Below are positions 11,829 to 23,952 of a DNA stretch of 64,000 bases, in pieces; position 1 is the stretch's first letter, and the number at the start of each line of letters is the position of its first letter. The notes beneath the pieces are model-generated. The model did not search any database and was not told where the DNA came from. It worked only from the letters and a program-made list of their open reading frames with translations. Location of the stretch: positions 41,606,044 through 41,670,043 of the forward strand of contig OX638131.1 in NCBI GenBank assembly GCA_951804985.1, in the 5' to 3' direction. Origin of the DNA: Dryomyza anilis. Taxonomy: Eukaryota > Arthropoda > Insecta > Diptera > Dryomyzidae. The position numbers were made by a program, and so were the translations under genes.

Positions 11829-12937
11829 ACACAGAAAAAATGTTGTTCATAAATGGAATGAACGCCGTTAATTGAGACACCGTTCATATATATAAAAAAA
11901 AATATTCTATTTATGAACTATCTTCGTATGCAACTATTTTGACCATTCTAAAAATAGATATTTTTATTTTACTGACACGTCATGCGTCATGAGGGACAGT
12001 GATTATTTTCACTACTTGTCGCAACGCGTCGATAGTCGCTGATGGCAGATACAGTTCTTAGTTTTTAGACCCTACATTAAGGTTGAAAGGGTATATTCAG
12101 TTTGGTACACTTTTTGTAACACCCAGAAGAAAGCATCTCCGGTACGGAAAAGTATATATATTCTTGATCAGCATGATCTCGTCAGTCGATTTAGCGATGT
12201 GCGTCTGTCTGTATATCCGTCTATTGAAATCCCTACTACTTAAAAAATTGAAGAGTAAGACGAATGAAACTCATAATTTAGATTATTTCTATACCTACGT
12301 TGTATGTGCGAAAAAAATGTCAAAATCGGGCCATTGTAACCTGTGATCTGACCATTTATATTCAAAACGCTCATATAAAAATTACTTCTACAGATAATTT
12401 TTAATGTTTTCCGCCATGACCTATATACCATTTTGAATGGAAACCACACATATGTGTAGGGTATTTATAGTCAGCTTAGACCGACTATAATTTTGACAAT
12501 CTAACCTTCCAACTGTTTTTTTTTTCGTATGTCATTTCGTACTTATACAACGAATTTTTCCTTTGTTGTTTACAACTCCAAATAAACGTGCGACGCAGGT
12601 ACTTAACATCGATCAACAACAAACAGCAGCAATTGGTAGCAACAGCAATAGTAGATATAAAAGAAAATAGATATAAAAAAATAAATAAATTAAAATAATA
12701 AAATTAAATAAAAATAAAATACAAGAAAATAAAAAAAAAAAAAATATTTTTAAATAGTTTGAAATTTCATAAATATCATGATTTTTTTCATAAATATCAT
12801 CAATATTTGAACTTTTTCATTACGGTTTTATGAACGATTCATAAACTGAATAAATTTGGTCATTGGTTAAGTACTAATGAAAAATTCATAAAATTGATGA
12901 ACAAATTCATAAATAGTATGCGATTTTTTTTCTGTGT
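11829..12937. mobile_element. Palindrome-rich TIR element hosting a DINE-1
   Basis: Left end ACACAGAAAAAATGTTGTTCAT and right end ATTTTTTTTCTGTGT form terminal inverted repeats. The subterminal parts are rich in TTCATAAAT / ATTTATGAAC palindromes. A DINE-1 at 12062-12516 is nested inside. The same end type (ACACAGA...A-rich...ATG) is seen at 39802-41378, 45860-48404 and 59745-60066. No coding sequence. Confidence 0.6.
12062..12516 (+). mobile_element. DINE-1-like element, subfamily B, shortened
   Basis: Starts GTTTTTAGACCCTACATTAAGG, has the TTCAGTTTGGTACACTTTTTG block and GTCTGTCTGTATATCC, and ends with CACACATATGTGTAGGGTAT, the TAGTCAGCTTAGACCGACTA hairpin and CTTCCAACTG. About 200 bases shorter than the full subfamily B copies, with internal loss. 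Confidence 0.8.
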
Positions 12938-14060
12938 CGGGTGGTTCAAATTTGGTCAAATTTTAATTTTATTTTTTGAATATTGTTGCCTAGTTTTCAC
13001 TCGTGTTAATATAATACTAGTGAGTGGTGAAATAAAGATCACAAAATGTTTTATATTGATTTATATTGATTTATTCATTTTTACTTGTTTGACATTTTTT
13101 CCGAGAAAATTTAAGTTATTTTTTTCAAAGGGTCCACCTCAAAAAAGGTTAACGATAGCGCCAAAATATTTTGAGAATTGTCAAAAAATAAACAAAACAC
13201 TTTTTTTATAGAGCTAGATAGCATATTAATATGGAACAAATAAAATGTAAATCTCAAAATTGAGTACGTGAATTTGACATTAAGCTCAAGACTGATTAGC
13301 AAAATAAAAGTATGAGAAAACCGTCCTTGACACCAATAAATTAGATAAATCCAAAAAATTTTCTTGACACCTATAAATTAAATGACTCTAAAAAATTTTA
13401 AAGCTGACTTGCAGACTTTGAATCCGTAACCAACCGATTCAATATTGAACATAAATTTAATGTTAAAATTAAGTACGCAAAACAATGCAAAGTATTATGT
13501 TTAAGTACACAGTATTTCATTCAGAAATATCTTTAATTTGGAATTAAGTCATTATACATGGTTTCTCTCTATTTACCCATATTTTATTATATTTTTGGAA
13601 AAGCTTTTAACGTGTTTCGGAAATGTAAACAATTTTACAGCAATAGTGGCAGCAGCTGGGCTTTTTATATGTTTATTTATTTTATATCCTTGTTTGTTTG
13701 TTTGTTTTCTCTTGCGGTATTACTACAGCTGCCGGGTAATATTTAAAGACCAAAAGTTAGTTTTGCTGTTATTGTTTACATCGCATACATAATTTACTGA
13801 GTATATTGAGCTATAAAGCATATTGACTTGAGGTCACACGGAGCTAGTTTATTTATTATTTTTGTGTAATCATTTTAAATTTTGAGTATTTTTAAATATC
13901 GAAAATCGATAAATAGTTTAAATTCTAATAAAATGATTAAAGAATGTGAAAAATCTCGAATAATATTGAAAAAATAAAGATTTAATAGTTTAATAGTTTT
14001 GTACAACTTACTAGTGAATGGATCTGACCTGGAATAATAAAGAAAACACACATTAAAGAT
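12938..14060. other. A+T-rich sequence with no gene seen
   Basis: Short hydrophobic open frames (for example 13538-13792) are explained by T-rich composition. I see no domain and no coherent splice structure. Confidence 0.45.
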
Positions 14061-14620
14061 ATTTTTCATTTTTTCCTTTTCTTTTTATTTTTATTTTTAT
14101 TTTTCTTTTTCGTTTTATTTTTTTTCATTCTTATTTTTCCATATCATCTTATTTTTCGTTATCGTTTACTTTTCCTTTTATTTTTTCTTATATTTTTTTT
14201 TTTTTTTTTTTTTTTGTTTCTTTTTCTTTATGTGTTTCATTTTTCTTTCTATTTTTATTTATATTTATTTTTAGTTTTATTTATTTCTTTTTCTTTCCCT
14301 TTTTCTTTTTCTTTTTCTTTTCTTTTTCTTTTTATTTTTATGTTATTTTTCTTTTTTCCCTTACATTTTTCTTTTTCTTTTATTTTTTCCTTATACTTTT
14401 CTACTTATTTTTCCTTTTGGTTTTATTTTTATTTTTCGTTTTCTTTTATTTTTTCTTCTCTTTTATTTTATTTTCTTTTTTTTTTTATTTATTTTTTTGT
14501 TTCTTTTTCTTTGTGTGTTTCATTTTTATTTTCTATTTTTATATCTTTTTATTCTTATTTATTTCTTTTTATTTTATTTTTCTTTTTTCCCTTCCTTTTT
14601 CTTTTATTTTTTCATTTTAT
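14061..14620. repeat. T/C-rich polypyrimidine tract, left part
   Basis: Over 550 bases are almost pure pyrimidine on the plus strand, built of TTTTTC, TTTTATTTTTC and CTTTTTC words. The long open frames in it (14214-14666) encode only Phe/Ser/Leu/Tyr and are not genes. A DINE-1 separates it from the right part. Confidence 0.85.
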
Positions 14621-15283
14621 TTTTATACCCTACACTGAGAGTGAAAGGGTATATTTAGTTTGGTAAGCCGTTTGTAACACGCCGGTATGGAAAAGTATAT
14701 ATATTCTTGATCAGCACGACCTCCTGTGTCGATTTAGCGTCCGTCTGTCCGTCCGTCTGTCTGCCTGTCTGTTGAAATCCCTACTTCTTAAAAAATTGAA
14801 CAGTTAGATGAATGAAATTTGGATTACCTATATATATATGCTGTATGAGCGAAAAAATTGGCTAGATCGACCCATTGTGACCTATGATCTGACCATTTAT
14901 ATTCAAATAACTCATATAAAATTTACATCTGCAGTTCAATTTTACTGTATACGTCTTATGTAAACTTTTTTGGTCAAATATATATTGAATTTATGCTCAA
15001 ATACATGAAAATAATGTTTTCCCGCGAAACGACTTGTGGTTCGCAAAAAAAATCGAAATTCGGTTAACCTACCCATTTGTAAATATGGGTAACAAATGAA
15101 TGGAAATTCTTCAGCGATTGAAAGATTGTAATTATTTTCAGGATTCGTATACCCTGGTGACCTATATACCGCTTTGAATGGTAGGTTATTTATGGTCGGC
15201 TTAGACAGACTATAATTTTGATGATCCTATCATAATAACAACTTCTTTAAAATTTCCCATGTGATCTAACCTTCTCAGCTCGT
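14621..15283 (+). mobile_element. DINE-1-like element, subfamily B
   Basis: Starts TTTTATACCCTACACTGAGAG, includes the GTCCGTCTGTCCGTCCGTCT simple repeat and ends with TAGACAGACTA-type hairpin sequence and CTTCTCAGCTCGT. It lies inside a pyrimidine tract, whose two halves flank it directly. One segment near the 3' subterminal repeat (CACACATATGTGTAGG) is deleted compared with other copies. Confidence 0.85.
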
Positions 15284-16095
15284 TTTCGTTTCCTTTATCT
15301 TTTTATTTTTCCTTTTCTTTCCCTTTACCTTTTTATTTATCTTTTCTTTTTCCTTTTTCTTTTCCTCTGTCTTTTCGTTTTCGTTTTCTGTTTCTATTTT
15401 CTTTTTCTTTGTCTTTTTATTTATCTTTTCCTTTTCTTTATCTTTAACCAAAAGAAAACAGTCTTTTTGGTTTACTTTTTCATTTTATTTTCTTTTTCCT
15501 TATCTTTTTGTTTATCTTTATCTTTTTTATTTGAATTTTCTTTTTCATTTTTTTCTGTTTCTTTCTTTTTATTAATCATTTAGTTTTTTCTTGTTCTTTA
15601 TTTTTTTGTTTTTGGTTGTTGTGTTTTATTTTTTTTACACATTAACCAACGCTTTCATTTATTTTCTTTCTTTATTTTATTTTCTTTACTTTTCTTTTCT
15701 TATCTTTTCTTTAGTATTATTTTCTTTTTTTCTTTTTTCTTTTCTTTCTTTATTTCTTTGCTTCTTTGTTTCTTTCTTTGTTTCTTTATTTCTTTTTTTC
15801 CCTCTTCCTTCTTTCTATCTTTCTTCCTTATTTTCTTATTTTCTTATTTTCTTATTTTCTTATTTTCTTATTTTCTTTTCTTTTCTTTTCTTTTCTTTTC
15901 TTTTCTTTTCTTTTCTTTTCTTTTCTTTTCTTTTCTTTTCTTTTCTTTTCTTTTCTTTTCTTTTCTTTTCTTTTCTTTTCTTTTCTTTTCTTTTCTTTTC
16001 TTTTCTTTTCTTTTCTTTTCTTTTCTTTTCTTTTCCTTTCTTTTCTTTTCTTTTCTTTTCTGTTCTTCTATTCTTTTGTTTTCTTTTTTTTCCCT
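15284..16095. repeat. Polypyrimidine tract with (TTTTC)n array
   Basis: Irregular CTTTTTC/TTTCTTT sequence passes through CTTATTTT units into a (TTTTC)n pentanucleotide array from about 15871 to 16060, close to 38 units with few interruptions. The three long Phe/Ser/Leu frames over it (15591-16143) arise because a 5-bp unit keeps all three frames open. With the left part it forms about 1.35 kb of pyrimidine-strand DNA. Confidence 0.9.
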
Positions 16096-16309
16096 TTACA
16101 TGCTTTTAAACTTGATGAAACGATAAATTTGATTTTTTCGTAGGTAACTATAAACGTGTTGCTTTTCTTAGCTTAAATAAAAATAAACTTTTTTTCGTGG
16201 GAATAATTATTGTATGCTTCTTTTCTTGGATAAATTAAAAATGTGATTATTTTCTTGGCGAAACTGAACTTATGCTAATTTTCGTAGTTAAACTTTACTA
16301 CTGTTCTAT

Positions 16310-17010
16310 GCACTCCTTAGAATTCTTTTTTTATCATCACTGTCAGCAGCACAAACGCGAAACATTTTACAACATGGTAATGCATTCCATCGTCCTTTAA
16401 ATACTCATCCTTATTACGTGTTCCCCAGCCTCATCAGTTTTGTTGTGCGACCATAAACTTTATGGTTCATTAAAGCGCTACTGTGCTCGGACCACAATAC
16501 AAACTAAATATTTATGTCAGCCGCATTCTCGCTTCAGACCCCCTTCGTTCAACAATTCTTGTGAAATGGTGCCATGAAGTTGGAGAATGCGCCATTTTTA
16601 TGTTAATGTGTATTAAATTCGCTATACTTATTAACTTCAAGATTTACATTTTTTATGTTTTTAAAAACATTTTATTTATATATTTAAAAATTTTTGTTGA
16701 TGATGAACTGCACCCGCCATCACACTTAAGCCTAAATGTCGTAATTGTCGGCATAATGAGCCACGACCGACGATTTTCGACCGCGAATTTAGGTCAATTA
16801 CAAAATAAGCGCACTTTAAATGTGGTCGGTTGGTCGGTGAATCGGTCGACATCGGCTACAGTGCACTGACCAAAAACAAACACAAAATAATATAAATTAG
16901 CATTTAACGGATACGCATGAGCTGCAAAACAACAAACTGCAACTCATAAAAAGGATCGTCGGAGTCCTCAAACGGAGCCACTTAATTGCGGTTCACGCAA
17001 ACACGCGGCG
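16310..17010. other. Candidate regulatory (conserved non-coding) island
   Basis: Visibly less A+T-biased and higher complexity than its surroundings. It holds ACCATAAA-C-TTTATGGT, a perfect inverted repeat at 16450-16466, and homeodomain-type TAAT words (CGTAATTGTC, GCATAATGAG). The open frame at 16483-16869 shows no domain. Regulatory identity is inference from composition; cross-species conservation cannot be tested here. Confidence 0.35.
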
Positions 17011-17429
17011 CGGTTTTAGAAAAAAAAAATCGAAACACAACAATAAAAACTAAATGGCAAAAGTTGATGGTCAGTGTTGGTGAACTGAATTAATTTCAAC
17101 TTTAGTCTTAACAAAAAAAAAATGAAGAAAAAAACACCCACACTACGAAACATGAACGAAACAAGTTAATAAAAAATGTCTCACTTTGCGCCTTTTTCTA
17201 CACCGCACAGTTTTGCTATTTATCTAATTTTTTTGTAGGTTTTTTTTCACGCTTCGCTGACAACCCTCTGCTATATTACTATGACCCAGTTAGAATTTCT
17301 AAAATTTAAGAATTTCCCAGATAGGTGAATTTAGTTCGGAATCTTGTTCCACACCATTTCCAAGTAAAAATAGAAAAACTCAATTGGAAGAATACAACTA
17401 ATATTCAAAGAATTGAAATTTAAAATATT

Positions 17430-17700
17430 GTAATTATTTGACTTGCAGACTTCATTAATTGATATTTAAAATGTTCTCTTTAAAATTCAGAAAATACCAA
17501 TTGATATTCATAACATTCCATTTGAAATTCAGTTAACACTAACTACACCATTTACAAATGTAATTCAGAAAATATCAATTGATATTCAAAAGACATCACT
17601 TGAAATTTAGAAATTCCATTTGTAATTCAAAAAACATCAATTAAAATTTAGAAATTTCCATTTGAAATTTAATTGTTTGAATTTGTGAATTTTACTTTAA
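17430..17700. repeat. Degenerate short tandem repeat, AATTGATATTCA type
   Basis: The words ACATCAATTGATATTCAAAA, CCATTTGAAATTCAG and ATTTAGAAATTCC alternate with a loose ~35-60 bp rhythm. No reading frame. Confidence 0.5.
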
Positions 17701-17856
17701 TCTCAGGATTTCAAGAGTGCTTTACGAAAATAAAGTAAGAAGTATAGCCTTATAGATCTAGTCTGAGATAAAATATATAATTTTATTTGATTATGGAAAG
17801 CATAGATCTATGCAATAAATAATAGGTACACCTTAAAATTGACATTTATTACGTAA

Positions 17857-19184
17857 CTAGCTGGATCCGTGCACGACTCGTGCCAAAATTTTGTGAATTA
17901 AAAAATATGGAGAGATTTTATGAATATAAAAACATTTCTATTATTTATATGAAGGGCCCGTGCTTAGATGTTGAAGTTTTTTTATTGGTTTTATAAATGT
18001 AATAACAAAATAATAATTCTCCGCCATAACAACTTTTTTCGAAGACAATTCTTTCTCAGACTGCGCTTCCCCTTAGAATTCTTTCCCGTAGAACGCTTTC
18101 CCGTAGAATTCTTCCCGTAGAATTCATCCCGGTAGAATTGTTCCCTGTAGAATTTTTGCCTATAGAATTTTTCACAGTAGATGTTGTGAGTTTCGGTGTG
18201 GTGAGTAAGGGTTTGGTAAGTTTTATGTGGTGAACTTTTGTGTAGTGAGTTTTAGCGTGGTGAATTTTAATGTGGTGAGTTTAAGTGTGGTGGTTTTTAT
18301 TGTGGTGAGTTTTATTGTCGTGAGTTTTAGTGTGGTGGATTTTTGTGTGGTGAATTCTATTGTGGTGAGTTTTAATGTGGTGAGTTTTAGTGTTATGAAT
18401 TTTAGTGTGGTGAATTTTAGTATGGTGAATTTTAGTGTGGTGAGTTTTGGTGTGGTGAGTTTTAGCGTGGTGAGTTTTAATGTGGGGAATTTTGCTGTGT
18501 TGAGTTTAAAGATATAATGTGTTTTAAATTTTTGGGTTATATGGAAGGTGCACGCCTAGCATATACTCTGCCCAGGCCCAACATACATATTGTGCCAAAA
18601 TTTTATTCAATTCGGTTGAACCGTTGTGACGTCTACTCGAAAAATTTTGAAAAAAAAAAAATTGTTAAAAAAAATTTTTGGACGACAGTAAGAACGCAAT
18701 GGTCGAAATCACCATTTTATAAAAAAAAAATATTCCACAAAAACAACAATGTTCAAAAAATTATTAAAAAAATGTTTGGTCGACAAAAACAAAATCACGA
18801 CTTTCCAAATAAAAAAATCGCCAAAAACAATGTCGAAAAAAAATTGCTTTTGTTTTTGATTTTTTTTTTTGTTTTTATTTCATTTTTTGTTTTTCCTTTA
18901 GTTTGGATTTTTGTTTTATGTTATTGCTTTTGTTTTTGTGTTTTTGCTTTTCAATTTTTTTTTGTATTTGAGTTTTTTGTTTCATGTTCGTAGCTGGGGA
19001 GTTATATCGTTTTGAAAGTTTAGGTTGTATGGGAGGTGTCACGCCTCTTTGTCCAATCCCGCCATATATAGCCTATCATTCCTTCCAGACCATACCGCAT
19101 CTGTGGTAAAAATCGATCAGCCGTTTAGACGGAGAAGCGGAACAAACGTACAAACGAACAAACAGATTTATTATATTAATAGGA
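17857..19184 (-). mobile_element. Complete non-autonomous Helitron, 1328 bp
   Basis: Read on the minus strand, it begins TCCTATTAATATAATAAATC (19184 downward) after an A, and ends with the GCACGA-G-TCGTGC hairpin, GGATCCAG and CTAG (17860-17857) before a T. That is insertion between A and T, as expected for Helitrons. In order it has a 5' segment with GTGACACCTCCCATACAACC, a CAAAAGC/A-rich block, the 15-bp minisatellite, the GAATTC repeat, GCACGGGCCC, and the hairpin end. No protein-coding sequence; frames at 18227-18517 and 18517-18993 are repeat or low-complexity translations. Confidence 0.85.
18180..18515. repeat. 15-bp minisatellite GTGTGGTGAGTTTTA
   Basis: About 22 degenerate units of the minisatellite shared by all Helitron copies in this window, here in reverse orientation. 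Unit number differs between copies, so the array expands and contracts independently. Confidence 0.9.
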
Positions 19185-19370
19185 TATCTTTGGTCAAATC
19201 CATCCGAATTTTATTTGGTTTATTTCAAAACATAAGCTGAAGTTTTCTCAATGGAATACAAAAGAAATCAAATAGAAAACTCAAATCAGTAAAAAGTTGA
19301 AGACCCAACATATAAATTCAAAGTTCATTTTTTTAACCTATATCAATTTATTTGATTTAAAAACGATTTT

Positions 19371-19765
19371 TAAACATTTTGGTTGATTTTTATTTATCTT
19401 GTATTTTTGAAAAATGTATGTATTTCAACATTCAACTTTAAAATTGAATTTCTTAACGTTAATATATATATTCTACACTTTAATGGTCCATAAATTTAAA
19501 CTTTGAAGTTAAAAATCCATTTACATTGAAATGTTCATGTGTTGGGGTAAATTATTTACTTCCCAAGTTGAAAACTTAAAATTTTTAAACATCTTGGTTG
19601 ATTTTTATTTACCTGGATGGTTGAAAAATTTATGCATTGCAAAATTTCAACTTTCAAGATGAATTTCTTAATTTTAATTTACTTTACTGGACCATAAATT
19701 TAAACTTTTAAGTTGAAAATCGATTTAGATTTAAATGTTCAACCCTTAGGTTGAAATTATGTACA
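19371..19765. repeat. Diverged tandem duplication, period about 215 bp
   Basis: ACATTTTGGTTGATTTTTAT at 19374 recurs as ACATCTTGGTTGATTTTTAT at about 19589. Both are followed by the same series (GAAAAATGTATG, CTTTAAAATTGAATTTCTTAA, GGTCCATAAATTTAAACTTT). Confidence 0.7.
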
Positions 19766-19774
19766 TTTAAGTTG

Positions 19775-20340
19775 TAATTTATCATTCACTGTTAGTGCTA
19801 TATAAACAAACTTCCGTCGAAAAGGACGTTTCGAATTATGTAGCGAGCATACGAGTGAATGTTACTGATATGGTGAGAACGAATTTTGTTGAGTATCGCA
19901 GGTTCGAATCTCGGCCAGGGTGATATTTTTTTTTTACTTTTTATTATTTTAAATTTATTATTTTTAAATTATTGATTAAGAATTATAAAAAAAATCAATA
20001 GATAGAAAATAATAAAAAAAAATTATCACCCCGGCCACGATTCGAACCCATTACTCAACTAAATTCGTTCTCACCATATCAGTAAGATTCACTCGTATGC
20101 TCCCTACATAATTCGAAACGTCCTTTTCGACGGAAGTTTGTTTATATAGCACTAAAGGCTGGAATACACGATAGAGAAATTAGCTAGAGATAGAGAAAAA
20201 TATCTACCGTAGAGCTCCCTACAGTGGAGCTCTATGTAGTGTTTACACAACTCTATGAGATTTTTTGCTCTATTTGGCTCTATCTCTAGCTATTTTCTCT
20301 ATCGTGTAAACTCGCCCTAATAGTGAATAATAGTAATGAT
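19775..20340. mobile_element. Fold-back element with ~150-bp inverted arms
   Basis: The left arm (19775-19926) and right arm (20020-20155 plus 20321-20336) are inverted copies. Each contains TTCCGTCGAAAAGGACGTTT, GAGCATACGAGTGAAT and GGTTCGAATC. The last word resembles a tRNA B box. The centre is A+T-rich. A MITE at 20156-20317 interrupts the right arm, and the homology to the left arm resumes after it. Confidence 0.8.
20156..20317. mobile_element. 162-bp MITE, Harbinger-like, TSD TAA
   Basis: The left end AGGCTGGAATACACGATAGAG and the right end CTCTATCGTGTAAACTCGCCC form an inverted repeat that continues through a GCTAGAGATAGAG segment. It is flanked by TAA at 20153-20155 and 20318-20320, and a TWA duplication is typical of PIF/Harbinger. 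Removing it restores the fold-back arm, which confirms insertion. Confidence 0.75.
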
Positions 20341-21009
20341 GATAGATCATGTCTGTTCTTTAAATAAGTTATTGGTTGTGCAGGTACGTTTAGAGAATTC
20401 TCGAGGTAGCGGACAAACAAGGTGGTGTGTGATTAATGCGAATAAAAATATAAATGGTAAAATATATAAAATAAATATCAATCGAAAGAGACGAGAAAAA
20501 TAAAAAAAATGCTTAATTATGTATACAAAAAATAAATTAAAAAAAAAATTATAATTAAAATAAAATGGTATATATGAATTTATAAAATAAATAGTATACT
20601 TTTTTTTACTAAAAATTGAATAACCTTGAGAATGAGTTTTCAGCTTCAAAGTTGATATTTTTACTAATGCAGTTAAAAAATAATCTACTTGGTTGAATAT
20701 CCCAACCATTCGGTTTAGTTTTGGACTCGCGCACAATTTTTCAACATAATATTTTATAAATGTAACTCAAAGGTTTATTATGTTCAACATGCACCTATAA
20801 TTATTAAACTTTTTAGTTGAACATTTTTATGTAAACTCTTATATACCTAAAATCAACTTTAAAAGTTAAAAAATTCAACTCGTTTTGGTTAGAATAAATA
20901 TACAAACTTACAAAATTTAAAAAATGAATTTACATTTTTGACCGTGTATGTAGAAAAACATAAGATGTGCCATATATTTGTATTATGCAATAACTAAAAA
21001 ACTTGAATA

Positions 21010-21169
21010 AAATGGGTATCAAATTAAAGGATATTCACACATGTGTAGGGTATTTATAGTTGGCTTATACCTACTATAATTTTCATAATCCTTACTAAAT
21101 TCATCACACCAATTATCACAATTTCCCTTATTCTAAATTTATCATTTGACTTAACCTTCCTTACTTGTT
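21010..21169 (+). mobile_element. DINE-1-like subfamily B, 3' fragment
   Basis: Keeps only AATGGGTATCAAATTAAAGG, CACATGTGTAGGGTATTTAT, a decayed TAGTTGGCTTATACCTACTA hairpin and AACCTTCCTTACTTG. Confidence 0.7.
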
Positions 21170-21399
21170 TGATGCTGTTGTCGAGATGGTTCTAATTACT
21201 GACCTTTCGACTCGTTGTTCGATACACTTACCATATGAGCCAACAACACCACCAAACATATTTTTGAATATCGGTTACTTACGATTTTTGTATGGTTTCA
21301 CGTGTAATACGAACAGTTTCATGTTTAAAAATATTATGTTTTTAAATCATCTCAAATTTTTTACTGTATTTCTGCTGGCCTGTATCTTTACAAAAATAA

Positions 21400-22170
21400 T
21401 ATCTCTCATTGAAAGACGGACGGAGGGACAACGCGCCGCCACCAGACACCTGCGCAAATAAGCATCCTTCAACTGGGAAATTTAATGCTCTTCAGCCATG
21501 CGGAATCGGTTTATATTTCAATTTGTCTGCACGTCCTTCACCTTGCTCCCATAGGCATGTCATGTTATTTGCTAATTTTATTTGTGCGAGCGCCTAAATG
21601 TGTGCTGACATTTTCAGCAAATAGTTTTTCTATTTCGAGGGATTTTTTTTTCGTTGCGCTCCGATTAACTTTTCAATGCTGTGTAAAAGTTATCTGTTAG
21701 TTGGTGTTTGACAACCCAAGTATCGTTTAAAAAAATATATCTGAGCAATTAAGTCTTGGCGTTGTTTTGCACCTGTATAAATTTAGTTTGCTTTAAACTT
21801 ATTTTATCAGATTTTTTGTCATGTTTCGCTTAATTGCACAAACCATGCTTCGCCTGCATTTTCTGTAGTCGCCGCCTAATTGTTAAATGTACCGCAAGGG
21901 AATTCTTCGTTCATTTCTGTCGCCTGTAACTATGCTGCAATTTGTGTGCTGCCTGCTGACGTTGCCACCGATGCAAGCAACGTCGAGTCGCGCCAAAACT
22001 GTGTTGCAAAGATGTTGCCAAATTGGCGAAAATTGCAGTTAAGTGCTTTTTGCTTTCCTTTTAATGGTCTATATTTCTCGCTCGAGTCGTGGAAAAGCAA
22101 ATCCACGCAATTAAAAACATTTTGTCGACCAGCAGATTTTTGCTGTTTTGATTTGTTATTTCTGCCCTAG
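21400..22170. other. Candidate regulatory island
   Basis: A less A+T-biased, non-repetitive stretch with words such as GCGCCGCCACCAGACACCTG, TCGCCGCCTAATTG and CAACGTCGAGTCGCGCC. Overlapping short frames (21409-21700, 21880-22170) show no domain, signal sequence or splice logic. I favour non-coding conserved DNA. Confidence 0.3.
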
Positions 22171-23428
22171 TATCAGATCGTGTAACTTTTTAATGTTTAA
22201 CAATTAAATGTTTGTATATTATGGCCTTTAGTTGATAAAAATTAATAATTGGGAAAATGTCTTCATTTTGTTAGGTACTAAAATTGAAATTTTTAAAAAT
22301 GTTATTTAATTTTTTCATATTTTCACTAGAAATGTGAGTAGTACAAAAATATATTATATGTACATAAAAAATATAAATTATGCAACTCAACACGATTTCT
22401 CCTATGGAAATCCCATACTTCAATCCTAAATAATTCCCTGATGCTGAAGACAAAAATTTAGAAAATAAAAAAGCCGTAACCTAAAAATATCGAAAATAAA
22501 AATGTTGAAAAAAATGTTGAAAACTAAAATTTAAAAAAAAAAAGTCGGAAACTGAAAATGACAAATTTAATAGGGCGAAATCCTTTTTTTGTGTAACAAA
22601 AATATTAAAGTGTATTACTAAGCAAATAAATATAATTAAGTAGGAAAATAAAGATATTAAAAAAATAATATAGACAGCTGAATTCTGAGTCCCGTTGTGT
22701 CGAAATCCCGAATCTTCGCTACGAATTTAAATTTTTTCCCATCCAGTTTCCGTGCGGAGATCTTTTAAATATGATGTCTTTAAAAAATACCAATTATAGA
22801 TTTGTAATAAATAAACAACATTTATTATTTTTTTAACGAATTTTTTTGGTTCAAGGACATGAAATTTGATGTTCACGTATAAAGCATATTGTTAAGAATA
22901 TTTAAATTTTCCAAAAGATTCGTTTATTAGTTTTCAAACAAGATATTAACTGCGTTTATAGCATTAAGAAATGTTTCAATATGAACCAACATAAAATAGT
23001 CTATGACCCATTATTTAAACTTTGGGCTATAGCGCAGAGGTATCTCTGGAAATAGGACAAAAAATGGTCGATGCATTGATTCCCTTTATCGGTTGATAAA
23101 ATTCCAATAAAATTGCAGAAGATGGATTTGCTGTGGAATGGCTCAAATTAGATTTGAAATTTGATTTTCAGAGGGTAAGTAGCAACCCCTGGTTGATTTA
23201 ATGTGGAATGGCTCAAATCAGATTGGACATTTGGATATTTCGGCATTTTCATTTACGAGATATTTTGATCCAAAAAAAAAATGTTTTTGTATTTATAGTT
23301 TCAAAGAATTTTCGATATTTTCTAGCTTTAAAATATTATCGACATTTGTTTTGGTCATTGTTAGGCTTTTAAAATTTTTACATTTTTATATTTCGACATT
23401 TCGTATGGATCCCGCTTTAGAACACTGC

Positions 23429-23692
23429 ATATCATCGTTGTAGAACGAAAAGTCAACAAATACATTTGTATGAAAATTTTAAATTTCGAGTTTGTTGATT
23501 AATATTATAAAAAATAATTAATGTATTTTAAATGTTGAAATATCATTGATAGATTTACATTTTCTTATCATGTGGTAAAAAAAATTAAGATCATCGATTA
23601 AAAATTGACAGATATATAAAGATTTTTGTAAATGTATATTTGGCATTTTGAAAATGTATTTGGTAACTTTTCGTTCTACAACGACGATATAT
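23429..23692. mobile_element. 264-bp TIR element (MITE)
   Basis: The left end ATATCATCGTTGTAGAACGA (continuing AAAGT.AACAAATACATTT) is repeated in inverse at the right end (AAATGTATTTGG ... TTCGTTCTACAACGACGATAT; shown with a gap). TIR about 40 bp. No coding sequence. Confidence 0.7.
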
Positions 23693-23952
23693 TTGGGACA
23701 AGTGCCAACTGAAAACATATATGTTTTATGTGATTATATATAATATGTCTTCCTCTGAACTTAATATGTATAACTCTGAACATGCACAGAAACAGAGACA
23801 TTCATAGTTTAAACCAAATAGTTTTGGCTGTAAATAAAACATATTTTTGGTGCGTTCGACTACGAGCCAAAAGGTCCCCGGTTCGATCACCAGCGTCTTT
23901 TTCGGTTCGATCCCCAACATCTTTTACATAGAAAACATTTCTCTATGCGACG

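Noticed and set aside
14214..16143. Long Phe/Ser/Leu-rich open frames
   Set aside because: Translation of the T/C-rich tract and (TTTTC)n array. A 5-bp unit keeps several frames open and no start context or domain exists.
19901..19916. tRNA gene suggested by GGTTCGAATC (also 23880)
   Set aside because: No acceptor stem or anticodon arm folds around it. It lies inside a fold-back or SINE-like repeat.
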